DNA of 64,000 nt from assembly GCF_004379255.2 (NCBI RefSeq), contig NC_056032.1:31593322-31657321 (forward strand). Reading direction: 5' to 3'. Shown here piece after piece: positions 33,603 through 43,160 of this stretch (the stretch's first letter is position 1; the number at the start of each line of letters is the position of its first letter). A model generated the notes under the pieces. The model did not search any database and was not told the DNA's origin. It saw only the letters and a program-made list of their open reading frames with translations. This DNA comes from Salvia splendens. Its lineage: Eukaryota; Streptophyta; Magnoliopsida; Lamiales; Lamiaceae. A program made the position numbers and the translations under genes.

Positions 33603-34224
33603 ACATGGCTCCGTACGAAGCCTTGTACGTGAGAAAGTGTAGATCCCCGCTCTACTGGGATGAAGTTGGTGAGAGAAGGGTACTCGGGCCCGACGCAGTC
33701 GAAAAAATGGTTAGAATCGTTCAACAAATTCGTGCGAGGATAAAAGAAGCTCAAGACAGACAAAAGTCATACGCGGATGTACGACGAACCGACATACAAT
33801 TTCAAGCTGGCGACAAGGTTTTTCTCAATGTATCCCCGTCGAAAGGGATAACGCGTTTTGGTGTCAAGGGAAAGTTGAAACCGCGATTTATTAGACCTTA
33901 TGAAATCCTCGAAGGAGTGGGTCCTGTTGCTTACCGTTTGGCGCTACCCCCGAGCCTTGGGAACGTGCACAACGTCTTTCATGTGTCGCAGTTGCGGAAA
34001 TACGTGTTTGACCCAAAGCACGTGATTCACTACCAAGAAGTCGCGTTGAACCCAGACTTGAAGTACGAGGAGAGACCCCAAACGATTCTAGACTGAAGGG
34101 TCGAGAACGTGAGGAATAGACCAGTTGCGTACGTGAAAGTGCAGTGGAGAAACCACGGGCACGAAGAAGCCACGTGGGAGCTTGAGGACAAGATGATGGA
34201 TCTATACCCAGAACTCTTCTCATG
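33542..34224 (+). pseudogene. Copy C integrase C-terminus and chromodomain
   Basis: After the frameshift the integrase continues ([60 protein letters not shown]). TGA at 34094-34096 (CGA expected) splits off the chromodomain, which goes on in the same frame (YVKVQWRNHGHEEATWELED) to TGA 34222-34224. The integrase GPY-type segment and a chromodomain with the conserved W...E..TWE pattern mark this as a chromovirus. Confidence 0.85.
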
Positions 34225-34269
34225 AGAGTACCAAATTTCGGGACGAAATTTCTTTTAAGAGTGGTAGGA
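34225..34269 (+). other. 3' conserved block and polypurine tract of copy C
   Basis: CCAAATTTCGGGACGAAATT followed by TCTTTTAAGAGTGGTAGGA directly before the right LTR. The GGGACGAAAT block is a hallmark of plant Tekay-type elements. The purine tract carries a few pyrimidines. Confidence 0.75.
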
Positions 34270-37099
34270 TGTAACGCCCCACTTTTCGAACCCTAATTTT
34301 GGAACCCTAAGACGTTGCATTTATTGCTTTGATTGTCACGAATTAAATGATGAATTGTTATGTGATTGATTCGAGGACCTAATTTTGATTTGACCTGGTC
34401 AATTTCGTTGATTTTATGGCGTGGCTTAAATTAATTGATGTGGAATGAAATATATTGTGGTGAATTATATTTTTAAGGGGAGTGAGATTTAAGATAGAAT
34501 CATAAATAATTACCTTGTCCTTTTATTGTGGAAATATTGGCCACTACCAAATTATTGGAGAGAAATTCTATTTCTTGGATTTAATTATTTGTTTTGGGAT
34601 AATTATCCAAATTAAATCCTAAAGCCTAATTACCTTACTTCCTTCTTGATAAAAATCGGCCCGTATTATTTTCTTAGGGGGATTCGAAATCTCCTAATTT
34701 GTAGGAGAAGGAAATTATTCATTATTTATTTTGATCCCTTAATTATTTCTTTCCATGTTTTAATTGGAATGTCCTAGCAAATCTTTCCATACTCTATTTT
34801 ATTAAAGATTTGGAAATTTTTCCTTGTGGGAAGAATATTTCACACGCCTACTATCATATTATTTGGGAGGATTTTTATTAATTTTCCTGCTCCGTATTAT
34901 TTTATTCTGCTCCGTGAAAACACCAAATTTAAATCAAAGGCTAATTAAATAGCCATGATTTTCGAAATATCCTCCTTATTTCTCCATCAATTACACGCCA
35001 ATTACCTCCATCAAATCTCCCCAAATCTCTCACATCTTTATTGTGATTATTCTCCAATTATTCTCTAATTAATTGGGAGATATTCTATTCTCTAAACTCT
35101 ATAAATAAAAGACTCCTAAACCCTACCTCAAATCACACGCCCCCTCCCTCTTCTCCACTCTCCCACACTTGTTCTTCTACTCTACTCAAGATCCTTTCGA
35201 ATTTTCCAAGAGATTGTTGAAGAAGCAAGGTTTTTATTCGTTCCTACCGTTTGTTTCGTCCAAGAGAGGTAAAAATCAGACCCTATTCTTCTTTCCTCCC
35301 CATCTAAACATTCTTTGACTCCCTCATGCCTGTAAAGAGTGTAGGGATTTCAAATCTAAGGGATTCAATCGGTGGGAATTTGTGTGTGTATGTTTGATTG
35401 CGCTTTGAATGAATTTGTTTGATGAATTAATAAATCTATGGTAAATGATGTATGATGTTATGAGAGCATGAGTATAAGGACCCTTTTGAGCATGTTTGTG
35501 TGTTAGACCCATGAAAAGGTTGATTTTGAATAAATAGGGATAAACCCTAATTCGAATTTTTAAAGGCATGAAAAGCTGTAAGTTCGGACAGTATGTTCCG
35601 ACATACATTTTACCGACCAAATGAACTCCGATTTGATCGATTCTTTTTCCTGAGTAAATTTCTTGATGTCTTCTATGTTGTGTGTGAATTTCAACTCATT
35701 TGGATAAAATATGGAACTTTGGTGAATTTTTGAAGTTGACTGCGCAATTCTGCCAGAAAAAGTTTTTTTGTCGACCAGTAGGTTACGTTTTCTATTTGAC
35801 CGACCAAAAACGATTATTTTGACATGAAATTTAAACTGGAAGTTATTTGATGATTCTACTGTATTGTGGTAAAGTTTTAGCCCCAACGGAAGTCGGGTGA
35901 AGTTTTAATGATTTTTACAAAATAGTTGCGCAGTGCTGCCAGATTTCTACCTTTACAAAAATAACTATATTATTATGTTATAAATGACATACATGAATTA
36001 TATATGTGATGGAGTGATGTGATATGCAAAGAGGTATGCTATGAGGTGAATTTCATATGTTGATGGGGAAAAAGGAAGGTTAGGGACATGCATAAATTTT
36101 AAGTCGATGGTTGTGACTGATAAGATATATATATTATCTAAAGGTAATAACTCGTGCGCGAAGCGTGATAACAAAGGGAAAGCAGTAGTCGAAATCTAAA
36201 CGGTCGAGGTGGGCTTCTTTTCTACCCTACATTTTTGTGGGTTTTCTTTTACTAAAATCTTTTACGTATGACTGTGGAGCTATAAGGGTGGTTTAAAGCG
36301 ATTATCATGCCGTGATTTGTTTTAACGTGCCTATCTGATGTGGCTGTTGCCACTATTATATAAATCGAATTCGGGTCCTCGTAGGGCCGCAAACCCTACT
36401 TGGATTAGTGTACACCTATGGTAGACTGTGTGCTAGCGTACGGGCTGATCGGTCTAGTGACCTGGTTTGCGGCCGCATTCCTTGTCATGTATTGGCATAT
36501 ATGGCTGATGACGATGGGGAAAAATGACTGCGCAGTCGCTATTTTGAACAATGGAAAATATTTTGGTGCCTCGGGCCTTTATAAAGCTCAAACCCCGATA
36601 GTTACCTACGTATGGCATGATAATATGTACTCTTATTTAAAATGTTTTCGGCATGAGCCACTGAGTATTTTCAAAAGTACTCAGCCCTGCATATGTTTTC
36701 TCTATGTGCAGGTTGAGCAGCGACGAGCGGTTGGTGGTGTTGAGCAGGAATTAATAATAAACTATGGTCATTTTGAAACTCCGAGTGTCGTCGTGTCTTC
36801 ACACATGACGTCACTCTTCTCTTGGATGCTTCCGCTGTGATGTTTTCTTTACATATACTTTTTATTTAAATTCAAAAACTGTTTCATTTGGTATATTTGC
36901 AAACTCGTTACTTATTTTGAATAATTGCTAAACCCTTAGTCATTTACTTGTTGAACATAAATACTTTTGGTTGTTTTATTTATTAAACTTAAATTCTTGG
37001 TCAAACTCTTGTTGAAAACCCTAGTCTTCTATGCCTTTCCATTAAGCCCCTTTAAGTCGCGATAGCCCGCTTTTATTAACCCTAGGGGCGGTCGTGACA
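34270..37099 (+). repeat. 3' LTR of copy C
   Basis: 2830 bp, nearly identical to 24698-27546. A 20-bp stretch between two AATCACACGCC motifs is lost here (near 35137), a simple slippage deletion. TATA box at 35100-35107. Confidence 0.92.
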
Positions 37100-37104
37100 A
37101 TTAA

Positions 37105-37584
37105 CCCTTCTTTGATTGTTATCTTAATTCTTGTCTTTGATTAAAATTTTTATGTAATAGTTTGAGGTGTTTAGTGTGAAAGTTGATGTAATTTGAGTTT
37201 TGAGAGTGCTGTTGTTATATAGAGGGATGTGCTACTATTGAAATCTGATGATTTTGAGCTTACTTATCTAAACTTTTAACCCACCTTCACCTAAAGTTTC
37301 ACTACAACCAAAATGCGAAATGACATTTTGATTTGAGCACTAATTTTATTAATTGCATATTTTCGGATTTCTCCTTTTTTTTTGTTCTGTCCTTGTCTTT
37401 TCCTATTTTTAATTTATGTTTAATTTATCTTAATTCATTGCTCTTCAAAATTAACTTAGTTTAGGATTTCTATTCCAAATTCACACGGTGTGTTTCGTGT
37501 GGCGCCGTGTATTTCTGCAAATGTAGTACCTTTTGTACTATTTTGTAGGAATATAAGTTGAAGTTAAAAAGTTAGAACATAATA
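37105..37584. other. Intergenic DNA
   Basis: AT-rich flank of the insertion; nothing recognised. Confidence 0.5.
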
Positions 37585-38201
37585 CTCCCTCCGTCGGCCA
37601 TTAGGAGTCTCATTTCTTGGCAGCATGATAGACCCTTGAGAATCTATCGTTGAAATAAGAGAGCACACGAAAGTTATTTGCAAACGGAAAAAGGATAAAC
37701 CCTAGTTGAGGTTCTAGGGTGCGTTTTCACGCCAAGAAGAATGAGAATAAATTTATGTTTATTTCTCAATGAATAAAAATACGATAGAATTCTATTATAT
37801 AGAATCCTAAACCCTAACACATACTTGTTAATCAAGAAAGATAATTAAAATAAAAGATTACAAAAGATATGGAAAATAACTAAAAATAACTAACTAAAAT
37901 AAAAGATACTCTTTATCAAATAAACTCATGAAAGATATATTGGAGATGATCTTCGGCGATATTTGCTAAATCGAAGACTCTATCACGACACGAGTTTTAA
38001 GAAATGTTAAAAAAAGTGGTTGGAAAAAAGTTAATGGAATGAAGGTCTCAATTGTATATATTAGTTTTAAATGAAATGTGAGTTAAATGAGTTAGTGGAA
38101 TGTGGGACCCTATTACCATTTATGGTAAAAGTGAACCGGGACTCTTATTTACAGACGGACTAAAATGACAAAATAAGACTCCTATTCGCGGACGGACGGA
38201 A
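37585..38201. mobile_element. Stowaway-like MITE 4 with a 360-bp insertion
   Basis: Ends CTCCCTCCGTCGGCCATTAG / CTCCTATTCGCGGACGGACG with TA on both sides. Without the internal insertion it matches MITE 7 (55424-55675) over its length (ACACGAGTTTTAA, TATATTAGTTTTAAATGAAA, TTTATGGTAAAAGTGAACCG). Confidence 0.8.
37626..37985. mobile_element. 360-bp insertion inside MITE 4
   Basis: Starts TGATAGACCCTTGAG and ends AAGACTCTATCA, giving TG/CA ends and short inverted ends TGATAGA/TCTATCA. It is absent from the sister MITE. It may be a small solo LTR, a TRIM or a short inverted-repeat transposon; no perfect target duplication was seen (CAGCA against CGACA). Confidence 0.5.
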
Positions 38202-38203
38202 TA

Positions 38204-38741
38204 CTTGGAAAATATTCCTACGCAAGCACCGCCAGTAAAGTAAAAAAAAGTACTATTACCTGTAAACTAACATGTATCACGTTTATTCTTTACCTAAAAA
38301 TCTTCCTGAAGTTCCAAATAACTTCAAAGTGACTTCATTCTTTGAGAATAAATTGAATAAAATATCTCCCTTTATCGGCATATGATAATTTTATATATAA
38401 TCAAGTTTATTTCTATAATAAATATTATTAAAATAATTAATTTAGAAGTGAACACCAACACGACAAAACAGGACACTAAATATCTTTGAATAAATACATG
38501 GATGCAAAATCTTTTTTAGTTACGTGTATTAAACACCTTTTACTAGTAGTAATTGAGGTAATCCAAAATGTTACTACAATAGAAACCCCAAAAATAAGGG
38601 AAGGGATATCTAAAGTGGGACAACTTTGAAGAACGTTGGCTTATATATAAGTTACTAGGGGGAGACCATAAGCTGTCAAACTATATAACAATAGGTGTTT
38701 GCTCTGTTTCATTGGCCATTATCTGTTGCAGTCCAGAAATA
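38204..38741 (+). promoter_or_regulatory. Upstream region of the first NPF gene
   Basis: AT-rich. A TATA-like TTATATATAAG at 38641-38651 lies about 90 bases before the ATG at 38742. No other element recognised. Confidence 0.4.
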
Positions 38742-41700
38742 ATGTCAGGATGCATTCATACCATCACTAACTTCAGTTAAGAATCACCTTTCACCTCTTA
38801 TATATTCTTTATTCTTATATTTATGTTTTTGTGTTGATAATTTTAATACACATAATTGAAAGTTACTAATTATTAGTACTATAAATTAATACTATTATTT
38901 CAACGTGACCCTATGTATATATATGTGTTGATGAGCTAGCAAATTTGGGTTTCATGCAGTAAAGAGTGTTATGATTTTATGGCCGAAGTTTCCAGATGCT
39001 TTGGTGCATCGTATATTTTTTGTGATGCAAGCCTACTTAACAAATGGATGGAGGCTAAGCTTCACTCATGCTGGTGCAATCATGAATTTTTGGGAGGGAA
39101 TGAGCCTCATTTTGCCAATATTTCTCCAATTCATGGCTGATACATTTCTCGGAAATCTGGTTGTGGCTTCGGTTTCTACTTTATTCTCTTTCACGGTGAG
39201 TTTGCGTTCATCATTAATCATGTCTACCGTATGCATTTGCATCAGGGATCCTTCGATTTCCATTATTATTTGTGATTAAAAGTCATGATTGATTTTGCTC
39301 TTGTTCAGTTGCATTTTTTCGCAAAAGCTTTGCTCATGACAATATATTTTGGACTGTCTTCATAATGTTAAGATTAGATTGTATCTCATAATTAACCATC
39401 TTTCACCTTCGCTACTACAACTAATTTAATCCTAGACATATCATATTATGGCTTATTCCATATTGTACCTCATTATTATCTTGATTACCGAATAAAACGC
39501 CACATACAGATACCATTTCCTTTTCAGTTAATATTATAATACATGCAATCCGGTCCGACCAAGCCTAGGGGCGGGCTAAATCCGACCCAGACCGTACAAC
39601 CAAAAAATAATTCCAAAATTTGTAATAAAGCTAAGTTGCTCCCTAATATCATTGAACTTTCAAAAAGTTGGGTGTTTTCCACAAATTGTCAACTTAACAA
39701 ATAATATAACGAACTTACCAGAGTTTTTTATTTCCCACCGGCAAAAAAATTCCGACAATTAATATTATGATATAGATTTTTTTTCATAATTTCTCGACAA
39801 CAACTTCGAGAGCTTCAAGTTTTTCAATCTTTGAGGATAGTTTTTCTTGAAGCACACCATCCAAAAATGTTCTTCATTAATATAGTCGGAATTTTTTAGC
39901 TAGTGAGAAATAACAAACTAGGGTAAAGTTCGTGATAATATTTGTCAAGTTGAAAGTTCGTGAGAAAAACCCAACTTTTTAAAAGTTTCATAATATAAGG
40001 AGCCAATAACCCCTATAAATATCATGGAGAGGATTGTGAATTTGAGTAAAACAATACTCTATTTGTATCATAAAAATAACACATCTTGAAATGGCACGAG
40101 TTTCAGTAGTTTAAACTTTTTCTTATTTAGAATTAGTTTAATTTTTATGGAACGTAAACGGAATCCTAGTCATTACGACAGCAGGTTCCTAAATCCCGAA
40201 AATTTTATTTACAACTTATGTCATTACGTCATTGCAGGGAATCGGAATGGTTGCTCTCTCGGTGCCTAGAATCCTGGACAATCACGGGGGGAGGTGCCCA
40301 AGTTTGGAGGCGGAGTCGTGCGTGAACCATACACAAGTAGCTCTCTTCTTCACGGGAATGGTGCTAATCGCTATTGGAAGAGCCGGCATTAGTTTCTCCT
40401 TAGATGCCTTACACGACGAACAGAATGCAGATTCTAATTGCTGCAAGACATGCTTTACGACATGCTTGAACTGTGCGGTCCGGACTGATAAGTATTGCAT
40501 ACACTTAGTTGGATCGCTTCTCATCTTTATATGTATCAGAAAATGGAAACTTCTGTTTGGGATCCCAGCAGTTTACAGTGCCTATATGGGCATTTCGTTT
40601 CTTTGTGGAACTTGTTGCTATATACGTTCTAAACCCAAGGGAAGTCCGATAGCCACAGCTTGTAGAGTTATATATGCAGCCGCTACTTCCAACAATAAAT
40701 CTCAGCAAAGGCCCGACGGTCGCAAGCCTTCCTTTGCAATTGGTCGTTTTCCAAGGTAATCATTGGTTACATTTTTTTACTATTTTACGCGACTGTTCAG
40801 TTTGTTACACAAAATATATAGTCTTGGAATTATTTTAGTTGAATTAATTATCATATGATTACACAAGTCGAAACAGTGTGTTTTTTATTGTTTGTGCGAG
40901 TGTTTCAGGTGTTTGAATCGGGTTTTGGCGACAGAAGGCGAAAGTGCTGATAATGTGAGGAGGTTTGAGCAACAGAGAGTCGAAACAGCAGGATTCATTG
41001 TCCGAATGGTTCCTATATCGATGACATTCCTGGTGTGTGGGATGGTATCATCGATTGGAAACACGTACTTTGTGGAGCAAGCCAACCACATGAACCGTAA
41101 GGTGGGGAGTTGGAACGTTCCGCTCCTAGCCCTGCAACTGCCTGTGATATTTTTCAAGTTTTTCCACGACATGTGGCTCTCCTTGTTTTTCAAATGCAGT
41201 AAAAATAAGCTTTCCTTTGCGATTACTGGGATCGCATCAGCCATGTTTTACTCGGTCGTATGCTGCATAACTGCTGCAGGTAGTAGTAGAACAAAAAAAA
41301 TAAATTTAATGTTAATTTTAGCTCATCTAACTAATTTTTTTGTTGGCAAAAGGAATGGAGATGAAGAGGCTGAAGGTGATCAGAAAGTATGGTCTGTTGG
41401 ACAAGCCAGATGATGAAGTGATACCGATGCATGCAGCGTGGCTGCTGTTGCAGTTCTTCCTCCTCGCAGGGCTGGATTCGTTTCTTCGAACAAGCATCCT
41501 TGAATTTTACAAAGGTTGTGCTCCCGAACACTTGCAAATAAGACTACGCGATGAAAATGGAAATGACGGGAGGGCTTTGGGGAGGTACTTAGATGTTGCG
41601 GTTGATTTTGTGAGCGGGCTGGGATTCTTGTGGAGTGTGCTTTCAGTTTATATCGTCGGAAAATTAAGTAATTGGTTTAAGTATACATTGAACCGGAGTC

Positions 41701-41816
41701 GCCTGGACCGGTACTATTGGTTGTTGGCGGGTTTGAGTGCTGTGAATCTGCTTGTGTTCACTGTGGTTGCTTCGGTGTACAAGCGTAAGGAGAATACTAA
41801 TAGAAATAGAGGATAG
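38742..41816 (+). CDS. NRT1/PTR family (NPF) transporter, five exons
   Basis: A membrane transporter of the NPF/POT family (major facilitator fold, 12 helices), whose members carry nitrate, peptides or hormones. Exons proposed from GT-AG sites and the paralogue at 57399: 38742-38775, 38960-39195, 40238-40755, 40909-41279 and 41353-41816. All junctions keep frame and no stop occurs, giving 540 residues (usual 550-600). Family features: VMQAYLTNGWRLSFTHAGA, GIGMVALSVP, RMVPISMTFLVCGMVSSIGN, TYFVEQA and the C-terminal LNRSRLDRYYWLLAGLSAVN. Helix 1 lacks the usual ExxE[RK] motif. The middle loop is Cys-rich and shorter than usual. Closest in style to NPF5.5-type proteins; substrate unknown. Exon 1 is short and inferred, so the start is the least certain part. 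Confidence 0.75.
39196..40237 (+). other. Intron 2 of the first NPF gene
   Basis: 1042 bp between ACG|GTGAGT and TTGCAG|GGA. It contains a foldback element at about 39635-40008. Confidence 0.7.
39635..40008. mobile_element. Foldback/MITE-like inverted repeat in an intron
   Basis: Left arm 39635 to about 39755 (GCTCCCTAATATCATTGAAC, AAAAAGTTGGGTGTTTT) is matched in reverse by about 39885-40008 (CCCAACTTTTTAAAAGTTTC, ATATAAGGAGCC). Arms are about 110-120 bp with a short centre. No coding capacity. Confidence 0.7.
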
Positions 41817-42727
41817 ATTACTAATGTTAAAATGTGATGGATTCGATTCTTTATTTCTTCCCAGTCTTGTATTAATCAGTTGAACCTATGATTGATGAGT
41901 TTGTCATAACAATAATTTGGATTGCTAAAATTCCAGTACTTTTTATGTTTTTTTGCTTCATTTATATTTTCTGATACTTTTGTGCTTTAGTTTGTATTTT
42001 TGTGCTTCAATATACATTTGACAAAAACTTTGAAGGTGCGCACATTATTAGATAACATAGATATACTCTCTATACACTAGCTTTTAACTACACATATTAT
42101 ATCATATACTGTTACTGCACCTCGAAATAAATGTCATATAAAAACTCATTTCATGGCACTTCTATTTGTGACAATTTTAAAATGCAAACAATCCTTAACA
42201 AATAAAAGGAAATTAGAAACGTACACACACCGCATTTCACACGCACACGCACAACCCTCCGCCGACGTCATATCGCCTCCGGTGACCGGTGTCTTCCACC
42301 GAACAACGTGGAAGCCCTTCTTTCTCTCCTATTTTTCAACACCTCTATCCCCCTCCATACCCACACATACATTCATCTGCAACTGCTATCCGGCCGATTC
42401 TGCCGCCACCGTCGCTGGACTCCGGCATCTCTTGGATAGTCTTGTCTATCCTCTATGTAATTAACCTTCCATACCTCTTATTCATCCAATTTCCGATTCA
42501 AATTGAATTTAGGGTTTGTGTTCAATTTCTCCCCCAATTTGAATTTAAGTAAAATTAGTTGGAAATCCCACATGTGTTCCTTGATTTTATGAGTGAAGCA
42601 ACAGTTGTGAAGAAATGTTTGTGTTTGTGCAGTCGTGCTTTAAAAGTTCTTGGTGCTACTGCTTTTTGATTTTTTCAAATTTGGAGTTGTTTCTCACCGT
42701 TACTGTGGAATCATGTATGTGTTTGGA
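41817..42727. other. Intergenic DNA with a leader-like stretch
   Basis: The first part is the 3' flank of the NPF gene. From about 42215 to 42560 base composition changes to C-rich (CACACGCACACGCACAACCC) and then AATTTAGGGTTTGTGTTC, resembling a plant 5' untranslated region. An 88-codon frame at 42289 is not convincing. No coding exon could be attached. Confidence 0.35.
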
Positions 42728-42941
42728 GCAGCAGCAAATGAGTGAGCAACGTAAGCCGCGACCTCCTCAGGCGTCGCCGTCGTCTTGATCGGCGGGTGAA
42801 GGTCTCCATTAAAATGGCCATTTTTTGCATCAATGATTCTCTAATCTTCCAATTCTTTTTGATATTCCTCCTCATCATCAAGTAAATCATCCTCTTCAAG
42901 TTCTTCCGCCGACATAGAGTGGTCGGAGACGCTCGAAATCG
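42728..42941 (-). repeat. Inverted copy of LINE ORF1 segment
   Basis: Reverse complement of 43488-43698 with a handful of differences (about 97 percent by eye). It starts GCAGCAGCAAATGAGTGAG and ends GCTCGAAATCG, where it meets LINE leader sequence. Confidence 0.9.
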
Positions 42942-43160
42942 TCTCGTCGGCGAACTCCGAAATCAGTCATTTTAAGTTTCTGTCCGTCGGAATCCTTTTT
43001 TCGGTCGTCTTCTTCCTTCGTTTTCCGGCGGTTTCAGCCGCCGATCGTCGTGTCTAGGTTTGTAGTCGAGTCGTTTGAGTCTGCAGGTTCGTCTCTGTGT
43101 GGTTCTTCCGTTTTTTGGCGAGTTTGGGTGGTCGTCGGCAGCTTCTGCCCGCCGGAAGCT

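Larger units (their letters stand above)
24698..37099 (+). mobile_element. Young Tekay-like chromovirus copy C, full length
   Basis: Complete 12.4-kb Ty3/gypsy element: LTR 24698-27546, initiator-Met primer site, extra ORF, gag-pol 29691-34224, polypurine tract and LTR 34270-37099. A perfect ATTAA target duplication lies at 24693-24697 and 37100-37104. The LTRs are nearly identical apart from about 20 bp missing in the right LTR, so insertion was recent. Gag-pol is in one frame apart from a late frameshift, with three nonsense codons, so the element now needs help in trans to move. Order of domains, the C-terminal chromodomain and the GGGACGAAATTTCTTTT block before the LTR fit the Tekay (Del) lineage. 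Confidence 0.92.

Noticed and set aside
42289..42552. Possible 88-codon gene near a leader-like stretch
   Set aside because: Low-complexity Pro/Ser/Ile composition, no domain, and it runs into AT-rich DNA; more likely an untranslated leader.
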